Assembly (NCBI GenBank): GCA_034766995.1
Contig: CM068313.1
Span: 35,017,496 to 35,081,495 of the forward strand
Reading direction: 5' to 3'
DNA length: 64,000 bases
Origin: Acanthacorydalis orientalis
Taxonomy: Eukaryota > Arthropoda > Insecta > Megaloptera > Corydalidae
The translations under genes were made by a program, and so were the position numbers. Shown here piece by piece: positions 1-11,708 of this stretch (positions are counted from its first letter, which is position 1; each line of letters begins with the position of its first letter). Below the pieces are notes generated by a model. It was given only the letters and a program-made list of their open reading frames with translations. It made no database searches and was not told where the DNA came from.

Positions 1-439
1 AATGACATAAGATATTTCTAATATCACCTGGCCCGTTCAAGGTGTCTCAACGGTTTCTAACGTAAACACAAGTTGTCAGAAATATACGGCACGTGCGATT
101 CAGGCGACATATGCAATCTTTATTTAGGGGTGCATTACAATGCACGCAATTACCCTCTATCACAGCGTTTCGAGTTTCTTTCAAGATGTGTATGATGTAT
201 GAAATAAATTTGTGCCATTTACTTTAAGATACACTGCTAAAATCGACTAAAGGAACGTGCATATTTTCACGATAAGGTAAATAATCTTCATAACTGACAA
301 ATAGAATATTTGTATATGAGAAATTATTATTTATTTGTAAATAACTAATTAATACCTTTATGGGAAAGTGTTATTCTTTAAAATATACCTTGAACCAATT
401 AAGTAGTCCTCCGTTTTAAATATATGAATTATTATCCTT
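1..439. other. AT-rich spacer, no gene seen
   Basis: The first ~180 bases are less AT-rich than the rest and contain several CpG dinucleotides, but no long reading frame or splice-flanked exon can be supported. The remainder is ordinary AT-rich sequence. Confidence 0.5.
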
Positions 440-768
440 TCACAAATATATATTTGTTTATCTCGCAAACTACAATTTTTATCCGCATCAAAATTGTTGA
501 ATAACTTATTATTGATGATTTTTGATTGTTACTTATGCATATTTTATGCCTATATGTTTCGATGATGATGCCATCATCCTCAGAACAATCTTTTTCTGGT
601 ACCTAGGTACCCTGAAGATGAAGGCATCGCCATCGAAAAGTGTACAACCAAGAATGAAAAGTGATTATTAATGATTTATTAAATATTTTTGGTCAGAAAC
701 TTTGTTTGTATTTTGCGGAGTGAAAAAATAATTAATTTGGCAACCGTATCAGAACTATATTGTGATGA
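440..768. mobile_element. Foldback (palindromic) MITE, copy 1, nearly complete
   Basis: Two arms of about 150-165 bases are imperfect reverse complements of each other around a perfect 14-base palindrome, GGTACCTAGGTACC, at 598-611. The left arm has TTTCGATGATGATGCCATCA and the right arm the matching GGCATCGCCATCGAAA. Outer parts of both arms carry the pair AATAACTTATTATTGATGAT and ATTAATGATTTATTAAATAT. Related arms recur near 3.6, 10.5, 14.2, 23.5 and 28.0 kb, so this is a dispersed family and not a chance hairpin. No coding capacity is visible. The superfamily is unknown. The outer ends are approximate because I could not fix a target duplication. Confidence 0.6.
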
Positions 769-807
769 ATTATTATATTAACTCTTTTTGAAATGCAAAT
801 ATGTATT

Positions 808-809
<2 letters not shown>

Positions 810-860
<51 letters not shown>
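810..860. repeat. (TA)n microsatellite
   Basis: Uninterrupted AT dinucleotide run of about 50 bases, 40 bases beyond the end of the foldback element. Confidence 0.95.
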
Positions 861-863
<3 letters not shown>

Positions 864-2356
864 AAGGCGAGTAAAATAGTATTTTATTATTGAGTGTAGA
901 TAATTTCAAAAATTCATGTATTATATATAAAATATATCAGAGACTTAAATAGAGTTTTAGTTGATATTATAAAAAATAAATCAATAAATTAAGAATTAAT
1001 AAATTAATATTAATAATTTACATATTTTTGTTTAAAAGAAGTTAAATTTTAGACATGTATTTTTTCGTTTTTAAATGAAGAATTGTATTATAACATTCTA
1101 CTTCAGTATTAAGAACGTCTCGATACTGATACTACCGTACCGATATCGAACATGATGCTCATCTCAATAATGATTCAATACTAATCTCGAATTTAATGCA
1201 ATTCTAGTAAATTACGCGCCTTTAATTTTAATATGTATGTATTTATATTTACAATCATTTTATAGAAATAATCTATATTGAATGTTTAATTATTTTCAGT
1301 TCTTATTGCTATTATTAAAAAAATTATATGGACATAAAAAAGATTAAAGATATATTTTTAAATGTTTTGTATCACTTATTATCTATCGTTTAATTTTCAC
1401 ATATCATTTTTTTTTTAAAAAAACTTCTATAAACATAAAACTTATAATCTTATATCCTAAAAAATAATTCAATAATAGATGTTTTATCAGTTTTATTTAT
1501 ATTAATAAGTATATTTTTCCTGCACTTCAACAACTAATCAATTCTTTAAATTGATAAATATTATTATGCAGTATAATAAACTATTATATTTAATAGTTCC
1601 ATTCACCTTCTGTTTTAGTAACAATTTTATTCTCGCAGTTGTAATAATGCCTTTCTCCGTATACTGTTTTAACGCTATTAAATCCATATATTTTTACATC
1701 CTACAGTTTATAACTATGTCAATAAATCATCACCGTGTTACTTATCAATAATAAGAAACATGTTTTTCATACAACCCAACACAATCTTATTTTTTCACTT
1801 CGTCCCGTATAACAAAAATGATATCACAACTGTTTGCTAGTTAAGCTATGTTGAATCAAGCTCAAGTTAATTTTATTCATTTCAGTCGTTCTTATTGGTT
1901 TTCACGCTTGAATTTTGGTGTTTACCCGCACAGTTTTAAACCTTACAAATAAAAAAATGTCGATAAAACTACAAGTTTGTGTAAACATTAAAATTTCATA
2001 CGTGCATATTATATTAACATTATATAAAAATGCACAAGTACAAAATTATTCAACAGGGAAAAATAAGCAAATGAATATTAAAGATATTAAGTGTTAAACA
2101 TTAAAAAAATTAAATAACTCTTATCACGCAATATCATCTATAAAAAGTTAATCAAATTTTATATTAAAAATATATTAAGTTACTATAAATATAACTACAT
2201 ATATATGTTACTATAAGTAACGTTCTCAAATAAGAACAAGTACTTAATTTATTACTAAAATGTAAATGATTGAATTAAAGTACTGGAATGATCAACACTA
2301 GCACAATTATAATTAAAAATATTTTTTTAAAAAATTCAAATTATATAGACGATTTG

Positions 2357-2358
<2 letters not shown>
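861..2358. other. AT-rich spacer, no gene seen
   Basis: Frames of 60-66 codons at 1551-1751 and 1915-2097 have the Ile/Tyr/Asn/Lys composition expected of random AT-rich DNA and match no family I know. Confidence 0.5.

Positions 2359-2421
<63 letters not shown>
2359..2421. repeat. (TA)n microsatellite
   Basis: About 63 bases of uninterrupted AT. It is read as poly-Ile-Tyr in one frame, which is a translation artefact. Confidence 0.95.
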
Positions 2422-2425
<4 letters not shown>

Positions 2426-3574
2426 TAGATATGATACGATATATATGTAAAAGTATGTGTGCAAATTTACTGGAATTAAATTTCCACCAACAGTGTAATC
2501 TCGTGTATAACAACTGTCCAATTCCAACGGGCTTAAAGTTGGGATAGATTTTGTAATAGAAAATATGGCATAAGAAGAGGAAGATTTAGACCGGAACCAG
2601 ACAGATGTGTTACAATAACAAAAGACTGTGGGGTAACGGAAATGGCCAGAAACTGTTATTAGGATGACTGAAGGAAACATCATCTTAAAAAAATATTCAA
2701 ATTTCTGTTACCATATCGTCTGCTTGTAACAACGGAACAGAATGTTTCACAAACACAAGAATCTTGTTTTTACTATAATACATCTTTTACGAATCTCTCT
2801 ATTCGAATAGAAGTAACGAATGATTTGGCCGTTAGACAAATAACAATGTGGTCGAATTTGAATGAAACAATTGTTCCGGTCGTCAATACATACTTATTTA
2901 TTGATTTGTATTGTTTCAACGAACACAATTGCTATTTATCTGTTGACACTCGAACAATATGTATTATTGGAGAAACTAATTGAGAATGTAATGTATTCGG
3001 TTATATTATTACATAAAGTATTTGTCTATAAGTTTGGAATTGGTTAATAGTTGTTGAAAAGTCATTGATCTATTATTGTAATACGGGTAATTAATATAGT
3101 ACTAATATAATTATTGTAATAAGAGTTTATTTTCTAGCAATGTTTATATGAAAAAAAAATATATATTATGCATCTATTTCTAAATATAAATGCTTTATAA
3201 CAAAATTTATTATTTATTTTTCTTATTAGTTGTCATTATAAATGTATGTGATTGAGTATGCAAGAAATATTTTCTTAATTTGTTATATTTATTATTAACC
3301 GTGGTCTTACCGATTTCAAGTAAAGATTTTATTTTTTATTTTAAAAATAAACTGAAGAATATTTTACCTCGTGAATTAAAACTATTATTAAAATATAATT
3401 TTGTGCTCTAGTTATATTTAAATAAAGTCCATTTCTCACTGATTTATAGTCAATTTATAATTATCGTATTAAATGTAGTAATTTAAAAAATATGATACAA
3501 ATCAAATGAGCCAAATCAGATACAATTCAAATATTATTTATAGATCTGAATCTATAGAATTCAGTTATGACAAT
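2422..3574. other. Spacer; slightly less AT-rich patch near 2.5-2.7 kb
   Basis: The 2460-2700 patch has an 86-codon minus-strand frame that is Ser/Thr/Tyr-rich and unrecognised. No promoter, splice site pair or homology supports it as a gene. Confidence 0.4.
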
Positions 3575-3880
3575 ATCTCAAAATTAAATTATTTTGAAAT
3601 AAAACCCTTTTAAACTTTGATATTGAATTTTCACAAATAAATTCGTTATTTTTATCCCACAACCACAGAAATATTTTGTGACCGAAAATGTTCAAAAAAT
3701 CTTTATCGATCATTTTTTTTATTTGCTCTTTGGCCATCGAAATGCGTGTACATAGCAATCGAAAGAAATTAATAATGATTTATTGAACATTTTTCACCAA
3801 AAAAACCTTTTTTAATTTGTGGAGTGAAAAAATAACTTATTTGTGAAAATGAATTTAGCCATAGTGTTATATCTTTATTT
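3575..3880. mobile_element. Foldback MITE, copy 2, centre deleted
   Basis: The left arm runs from TTTTCACAAATAAATTCGTT to the truncated CTTTGGCCATCGAAATGCG. The right arm has AATAATGATTTATTGAACAT followed by TTTGTGGAGTGAAAAAATAA and the family tail ATTTAGCCATAGTGTTATAT. The palindromic core with GGTACC is missing, so the inner half of one arm has been lost. The minus-strand frame at 3561-3758 lies inside the element and is not a gene. Confidence 0.5.
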
Positions 3881-4773
3881 TAACATTGAATTAAAGAAAT
3901 AAATTAATGAAACAATAACTTGTTCTTTAACACATATTTTTATAACAATATTCTTTTACAATTTTAGAGAAAAAAATATTTTGCAATGCAACAAGCTTCT
4001 ATTTTTTCTTAGAAATTATGTCACATTTTCTTAATTTAAATAGTTTTAAAATTTACTTAGAAAATAAATCGTTCGGTTAAGACAGTAATTAAAAATGACA
4101 TTTTTACAATTTATTATATGGATTTGAATACATATCCAATGTTTGATTAATTACATGTTGATTTCATACGAGAGAACCATATATTACAATCAATGAGTAA
4201 ATCTCAACCGAATGTAACGTAAAAAATGGAAGCAATGAAGTTACACGTTTATAAATGTTATCAACATTAAATAATACGATTTAATCATATGTAATAGTTG
4301 GAAACTTCAAAATATTAAACACGTCCGAAATAAATTTGAATATTTAATTTTAATTTACAACTAATATATTTGCCGTGTTCTAAAAAATCTATACATACAT
4401 CATTATTGGCGTTCAGAATTAATTTTGACATGGAAATAAATTAATTCTTCTTCGTACTGTTGCATTACAAAATATAAAAGTATATTTCAAAAATTGTTAC
4501 GAGCTATGGGGGTGCGTGAAAGAGGAATCTATTAAAGTCGCCCCATATAGTGAATTGCTGAGAACACATTCATCATAACATGATGGTGTAATATAGCAAA
4601 GCGGGGCATTCTTGCATAAATTAACATCAGCATCCTTTTGTAGAGAAGCAACATATTTATTCTTCTGACAGGGTTATATAATAAGAATGTCGGCTGCTAA
4701 GACAATAATACAATGCTAGTATGAAAAAAACTGTGCTTACATTCAACATAATTTTGTAAGTACATGATGCTTC

Positions 4774-4824
<51 letters not shown>

Positions 4825-5383
4825 AACATTAAAAATAATTATCGTAGTGAGTACAAGTAATAGATAAATATGTACAGAAAAAGTCTTAAGTAGTTAATTA
4901 ATTTAAAAGTATCGTTACAAGTTTTCTTCTTAATATGTAAAACACACAATTCATAAATCTTTTATTATTTTTATCAACATTAATCTTATAAATATATTTT
5001 TCTGATTGTTATTATCTTTCATGAGATATTTCAACACTTGTGACATCCTCAAGTAGTTGTTTTCGTTTACTTTGTTAAATCATTTAAATTTTATTTATAA
5101 TATTTTAAGGCGACATAAGGCGACCGAAACCAATCATAAAACACATGACATAAAAAGCGGTAAAATAATCGAAAAGAAAACAATAACATATGTAAAGTCA
5201 TAATATGCAAAAAGACAAATAACAAGAGACCAATACAATTTTACAATAAAAAATATTCACTGCAAAATACATTTTGAATATTTTAACTAGACTCTTGGCA
5301 AATCTAAGAATATATTTGTAGAGGTTAATATTTATTTGACATAAGAAATATAAAAAGTATTATTTCTTGTTTTTAAAATTGCC

Positions 5384-5435
<52 letters not shown>

Positions 5436-5885
5436 CAAATTTTATGATTGGAATGGTTCACATACAATAGATAAAAACATTCATAAAGGAATAGATGAAA
5501 AAGTATTAATTTAATCATACTTTTAAATATTTTTTTATATTAGTGAAGTATTTGTGTCATAAATAATGACCATTTAATTATTCTTCGTAATTTCTATATT
5601 ACACATATTTTTTTTTCAAAAATATATACACTTCAATTTAAAATACCGAACTAAAGTAAAATATGTATCCATTTTCATCTAATAGAATAATGTTGAGATG
5701 AATGTTATTGTTTTTAAAAACAACTTATCTATCTCTTTAATATTTATCTTTTTTCACAATACAGTTTTGACATTGTGACTAAATTCATTTTTAAAAATGA
5801 AGAGCAATTAATTTGTGAAGATGTCATTTATTTTTTTAAAAAAAAATCATTTTGAATATAATTGATGAACACATTGGGGCACTTA
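3881..5885. other. AT-rich spacer with two (TA)n tracts
   Basis: Contains (TA)n at 4777-4821 and 5388-5433. A less AT-rich patch at 4500-4720 holds the short dyad CATCATAACATGATG near 4572 but no reading frame. Nothing else is recognisable. Confidence 0.5.
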
Positions 5886-6709
5886 CGAGGGTCGTTTGAT
5901 AAGTATGATGTAAAAGCAATTTAAACAAAGTTTTTTGAAAAAAATCGATTTTATTTCTCATCATAATCTCCATTGTGCGCTATACACTTGGTCCAGCAGC
6001 TCTGCAAAATACGCATTGACGGCGCCGATGAGATCTTCATTCGACGAGAAATTCTTCGCACCGAGCCAAACTTGCTTGTTTGGGAAGAAGAAGAAGTCAC
6101 ACGGGGTCAAATACCGTGAATACGATGGATGAGAAATCAATTCGAAGCCAAATACGTGCAGTTTTGCCATTGCGACAGTTGATTTGTGGGACGGTGCTTT
6201 GTCCTGGTGGAAAAAAACACATTTTTGTGCATCAATCTTGGTCGTTTGTGTTTCAGCTCTTCTTTCAAATGGTTCAAATATGTTGCATAATAGGCTCCTG
6301 TTATCGTTTTTTCCCTTCGTTAAGCAGTCGACCAAGAGGATTCCTTGGAAATCTCAAAAAACAGCGGCATCACCTTCTCAGCCAACAAAACGGTCTTCGC
6401 CTTTTTCGACGCACTTTCACCAGTCGTTCTATACTTATTTAAGTGCTGCTTTGACTCAGGTGTGTAGTGGTGGATCCATGTTTCATCTATAGTAACGAAT
6501 CGATGCAAAAAGGCCTACTATTTTCTTCCATTTTTGCGAAAACTGATAAAATGCTCGCTTCAAACATCTGTAGAACGTGAATAATCGTCGCTTCTGGCTG
6601 AAATTTCGCCTATGCTAGTTTAACAAGTGACACTTGATAGCCGTGACGTTACCAAAAGAATGATGGCGTCATATCATAATAATTTACCAAACTTATCAAA
6701 CGACTCACG
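5886..6709 (-). mobile_element. mariner transposon, internally deleted, with TIRs and TA duplication
   Basis: The left end CGAGGGTCGTTTGATAAGT and the right end (read inverted) CGTGAGTCGTTTGATAAGT match at 17 of 19 bases and are flanked by TA at 5884-5885 and 6710-6711. Both ends and the target duplication are therefore preserved. At 824 bp it is about 450 bp shorter than a typical 1.3-kb mariner. The transposase remnant reads on the minus strand. The missing DNA corresponds to the N-terminal DNA-binding part. Confidence 0.9.
5961..6531 (-). pseudogene. mariner transposase relic (catalytic half only)
   Basis: Minus-strand fragments match the catalytic domain of mariner transposases, which cut and rejoin the element ends in the nucleus using a D,D34D triad. 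The first acidic motif is in FVTIDETWIHHYTPESK (6320-6508 frame). HQDKAPSH carries the second Asp, and the family Asn after it is Lys here. LTPCDFFFFP carries the third Asp, 35 residues on. The nearby YSPDL box reads YSRYL. The two pieces are in different frames. An ATG at 6531-6529 opens a short frame (MEENSRP) that runs almost directly into the catalytic domain, one base out of frame, so the paired helix-turn-helix region has been deleted. It is non-functional. Confidence 0.88.
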
Positions 6710-6711
6710 TA

Positions 6712-7986
6712 TAATTAACGATGCTTTATAGATTAGTAAAAAGGGCTTTCATACAGAGAATGCCCTGAATCTTTGTTAGACTAGATCGTGAGATAATTTC
6801 ACTGAAGATCACGAATCGTTTTAGTTTAGATGTAGTACCACCGATCCATGAAATATACCTAAGAAAAATGTATAGTTATAAGTCTCGAGTATATCTTGAG
6901 AAAAGGTTTATAAACTAAATATACAGCCTATAGAAATATATTTTAGTGAAATTAAAAATTTCGTGTTTTACAAAGAAAACGAACACATTATTTTTTCAAT
7001 TAATTTCACTTCTATAAAATTTGTTTTTTTTTTATTATTCAATTGCATTAAATAATCCGCTATGGTATATCCTGAAAATTTTCTTCCAAACAAAAAAAAT
7101 ACACGAAAATTAATTTACCATTTTAATTCTATAAAATTAATATATAAAATTTTAATATTATTAAAAATTTTAATATTATTAAATCAAATGTATGAGAAAT
7201 TATATTTCGTTGAAATAAGAACGATCTATTTTTATTTGACTATATTTTGATTTAATGATCAATATTATTTTCACAGTATAGAAACATATTTAAATTTGTG
7301 AATTTTCTGTGTATTTTTTTATTTTGTAAATTATAATAAAACACATTTAAAAGTATTTACATTTAAGTAAGTACAGTTGTTTTAATCTTGTCTAATTGAA
7401 AGTTGTCAAGAAATGCATTAAAAATATGTTGCCTTAAATGACTTTACTGTATCGTTTCAAGTGAAATAACTTGTTATTTATAAAGTAATTCTTAAATATA
7501 TTAATCATCAATGATTTGATTATACTGACTGCATTCTTAACATCAGTCTAAACATCTGTATCAAACAGGTTAATAGAACCTGTAGATCCTCAAACGTAAA
7601 TCGGCAAATGTTTAAAAATACTGAAGTTCATAATCGTAATTTTTACAACAATTACAATAAATTATCAACGATTATATGTGACGTATACGTTGCACCAAGC
7701 GAGGAATCTCGTAAACGGAGGTAAACGCTCTCGATATGCCGTTGCATCGTGCCGTGCAGACTGCTGGTGTTGTAGCGGATCAAATGAGAACCTAGGATGC
7801 TGCTGAATACTTCATGTGAACTGCATTCCTTCGATGCTATCGCCCTCTTTAATTTATAGCCCGGACACCGCTCCAGCCACAACACAAAACATACATACAT
7901 ATACCTACCTTATACCTTTACTCTTTTTGCATTGTACCTATACGAGAAGTTTTATAAAACAACCACGAAACTATATATACATGTAT

Positions 7987-7994
<8 letters not shown>
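6712..7994. other. Spacer; less AT-rich patch at 7640-7900
   Basis: Mostly AT-rich. A short perfect 6-bp stem (CAGGTT/AACCTG) lies at 7566-7582. The 7640-7900 patch is markedly less AT-rich and has an unrecognised 82-codon minus-strand frame (7652-7900). It may be an exon or an old repeat, but nothing in the sequence decides this. Confidence 0.4.

Positions 7995-8077
<83 letters not shown>
7995..8077. repeat. (TA)n microsatellite, 80 bases
   Basis: One of the longest pure TA runs here, preceded by degenerate TACATACA units that look like its older edge. Confidence 0.95.
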
Positions 8078-8078
<1 letters not shown>

Positions 8079-8364
8079 TGTTTTTTCAACTGTTTCATAT
8101 TGTATTAATTAAAAATTAGATTAAATGAAAACAAAGCTATAATCTTATTACAAAATGTATAAACAAATATATACAAAAAAAAATAGTTAAGTGCTTTCAG
8201 TTAACAATCTCAGTCTTATAAGTGAACAAACTTCCCTTTATTTTTCGGCGAATTTAAAGTAAAAATTGAATATTTGCATTTCGTAATATTGTATTTCGTA
8301 CGGGTTTTCCACTGAAAGTTTATCGTCCGAATTTAAATGTCTGTTGAATATAAAATAATTATAT

Positions 8365-8383
8365 GTGAACCCGTTAGGTTCAC
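8365..8383. other. Short perfect hairpin
   Basis: GTGAACC and GGTTCAC form a 7-bp stem around a 5-base loop. There is no following T-run and no gene to attach it to, so it may be a remnant of a transposon end or chance. Confidence 0.35.
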
Positions 8384-8460
8384 TTTGTTTAAAGTAATGA
8401 AAGACTGATGACTTATTCGAATTTTATATAATCATAATTCAATGCTCTTCATTTTTGGCT

Positions 8461-8689
8461 CAAATCGAATTCCTATGATTAACTTGATGTTTTATAAAGT
8501 TTAAAGTTTTGTTTTTCATGTATATTTCGCGGTATTTGTTGTTTTTTAAAAACATATCGAAATTAAAGAGTGAATTGATTTTCTATTTAATGGTTAGATT
8601 GTAGGATTGTATATATAATTTAGAACAGAGGTTTCTAACCAGAGTGTCATGATAGACTATAGGTTGGGATTATAATACACACACATACA

Positions 8690-8735
<46 letters not shown>

Positions 8736-8746
8736 AATAGTGAATA

Positions 8747-8800
<54 letters not shown>

Positions 8801-9061
8801 AATATTCACTATTTTCATAAAGTTAAAATATGAAAGATATCAAATCGAATTCCTATTGATGTTTTATAAAGCTTAAAGTTTTGTTTTTCATGTATATTTC
8901 ACGGTATTTGTTGTCTTTAAAAACATATTTAATTTAATGAGTGAATTGATTTTCTATTTAATGATTAGATTATAAGATTGTATATAGAATATAGAACAAA
9001 GGATTCTAACCAATGTGTCATGATAAGCTATAGGTTGGGATTATAACACATACACCCATAC

Positions 9062-9109
<48 letters not shown>

Positions 9110-9147
9110 AATATTCACTATTTTCATAAAGTTAAAAATATGAAAGG
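8461..9147. repeat. 380-bp tandem duplication built around (TA)n tracts
   Basis: CAAATCGAATTCCTAT starts at 8461 and again at 8841, giving a period of exactly 380. Both units then share TTTTGTTTTTCATGTATATT, GATTTTCTATTTAATG, TCTAACCA, TGTCATGATA and TATAGGTTGGGATTATAA, ending in TTCACTATTTTCATAAAGTT. They differ by scattered substitutions. Unit 1 (8461-8840) has two TA tracts (8693-8732, 8752-8796) separated by AAATAGTGAATATTAAT, the reverse complement of ATTAATATTCACTATTT at 8798-8814. Unit 2 (8841-9147) has one TA tract (9066-9105) and lacks the inverted piece. Confidence 0.85.
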
Positions 9148-9682
9148 TTTTATTTAAAATTTTTATAAAAGTCCGAGAATTCCTATCTTCCTAATAGTTT
9201 GCATTTTATGGTTTTCATATAATATCAAGAAAAGGTAATGATTTTTTTCACCAAACCTCGTATAAAGGCCCTCAATATCTTACAGTTAACCCCAGTGTTC
9301 AGTATAAATAACCTCATTTTCTATTCATACTATAACGTATTAAGAGTCATGAACCATAGGTTTAGAATTCAAATGGCATAACTGGATCTATTTTATTATT
9401 GAGAGAAATAAATAATTAATAAATATTTAATAATTTATTATAAATCCAATATAAACTTTTATAGTCCAATAATAAATAATTTATATAAAAAACTATTATA
9501 AATAATTGATAATAACTGTTTTTTTATAATTGGTTATAGCAATTTACTAAATATATGTTATAATTAAAACTAAAAAGTAGATAGTTAATAATTAATAAAA
9601 CGAAACATACGTGTTGGTTATTTCAATTTTAAGTATTAATTATAATTCAAAAACTATATTGAAATAAAAAATATATAACAAA

Positions 9683-9725
<43 letters not shown>

Positions 9726-10353
9726 ATCAATTAAAATTATAAGTCTAAATACATTTTATAATATATAATTTTAAAAAATAAATTAAAAATATGATGTATT
9801 TAATATATTTATAATTAAGAATGTGGTTTTTGGTGAGAAACTACAATAAAAACAAAACATGTAATGTTTAGTTTTATTTCTTTACTAATTTACTATAAAA
9901 AGTTCACATATTTAATATATATATATATATATATATATATGACAAATATAATAGATAACAAAGAACTCCTATTCTAAAGAACACTTTTGATTATATAAAA
10001 ATATCTTTTGAATGCATATGGCTATAAATTTATTTTCATTACAAATAAAATGAACAATTTAATTAATTCCGAACCCGAATTGTAGAACAAAAAATCATCT
10101 AAATTGATATCTGACAAACGTACAAACAAAACCGAAAGCATTACACTAATGTAGATTTCGACAGCTGCATTCATTAGACTTAGATACTATTTACAACAAA
10201 TACCTGGTCGTCATTTTAAATTCACCCGTGTCGTGGGAAAACCATATTCATTGTATGGTTCTAAAGCTTGTTTTTAAAATATTAATATAAGAATAATATA
10301 TGCATAGAGAATGCACATTTAAAAAAGCTTATTTTCCACTGTAAAATAAAAAC

Positions 10354-10419
<66 letters not shown>

Positions 10420-10469
10420 TATATACTTATTACTTTAGATATATTTTACCTAAGACAATAAAATCATTA
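9148..10469. other. AT-rich spacer with (TA)n tracts
   Basis: TA runs lie at 9687-9722, 9915-9940 and 10357-10414. The rest is A/T-dominated with no supported gene. Confidence 0.5.
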
Positions 10470-10622
10470 AATCACCTCACAAACCACAAACATTTTTTCT
10501 GGTCAGAAATGTTCAATAACTTATTATTGATAATTTTTGATTGTTGCTTATGCGCATTTCGATGGCGATGCCATCTTCTTCAGAGCATCAACGAATTAGA
10601 AAATCTAGAGAGGTACAAAAAA
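10470..10622. mobile_element. Foldback MITE, copy 3, one arm
   Basis: Contains the arm CACAAACCACAAAC...TTCTGGTCAGAAATGTTCAA, then TTATGCGCATTTCGATGG and GCCATCTTCTTCAGAGCATC, stopping near an AGAGAGGTAC that resembles the family core. The opposite arm is absent. The 86-codon frame through it is not a gene. Confidence 0.5.
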
Positions 10623-11706
10623 AATTTCATTTCAATACTATTTACATTCAAAATAATTATTTTTAATAAATAGTTTTCATAAAAAAATATCTCAAATATT
10701 TGATTCTAAATGCTTCTTGGACATTGATATTAAAACGAATCAATAAAAAGTACGTATTAATGTTCGTTTAAGAAAGAGTCTACAGCAGAAATCAACTTCC
10801 TTTTTAATATTAAGAGCACATTCCGGGCTTTGAAACTCAGAAAAGTATTTCTCTGATTTTTTGTTTATTTGAAACTCTAGTTGTGATACTTATTTGTAAG
10901 TTACATTTCAATGAACTGAAAAAGGTATTAATTATCCTATTCAGATTGCAAAAAATAAAATGTATCCGAAATTTTTGTACCGTTTCGAAATGATTACACG
11001 ATTGTATTTAATATTTTATTATTTAAATGACTTCCTTTTAAGACTTCAGATGTTTATTAATTTTTGTTTTCATATTCCTCGTCTACAAAGGAACTCGTTT
11101 CAAAACAAAACAAATAAATAATAATAATATTAAATTTCATTTCATCAGTACTTTTTTTATATTAAAAATAACTCTTTTGGTATCGTTTGCAGATATAGAT
11201 TTTTTGGTTTCAAATACTTTAATTATATGGATATTTACATACCAATACTCACACTTATTTGGAGAGATAATTATAGTCAAATAGTTTAAAAGATTGAGAT
11301 GGCATCCAAAATTAAAAATGGGATTTAATAAGACATCTTTAATTAACAAATAGCTATATACACATATTCATGTAAAATTATTTTAAATCTCTTAAATGGT
11401 GTTTAATAGTAGAAATTAAATAAATGACTTAAATAAACTAAAATTAAACTAGATCCAAAAGTATAAATAACATTAACTGAATAGAGTTTAAAAACAATCT
11501 ATCTTAAAGTAAACTTTAGATTTTAGTGGAAGATATTTTATAAATTTCTCATTAATTTAGCAACAAAATTTAATAGATTTCTATAAAAAGGATAATTTCT
11601 TTTTTATTATTTATGTTTTTTGTTTACACGAAATAAAAGATAGTCACTATACTTTAAATTTGAAAAACGCTCCATCCCTTTTTTCAAATCGAAAAAGATA
11701 ATATTT
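10623..11706. other. AT-rich spacer, no gene seen
   Basis: A 70-codon minus-strand frame at 11137-11349 has no recognisable motif and a composition typical of random AT-rich sequence. Confidence 0.5.
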
Positions 11707-11708
11707 TA

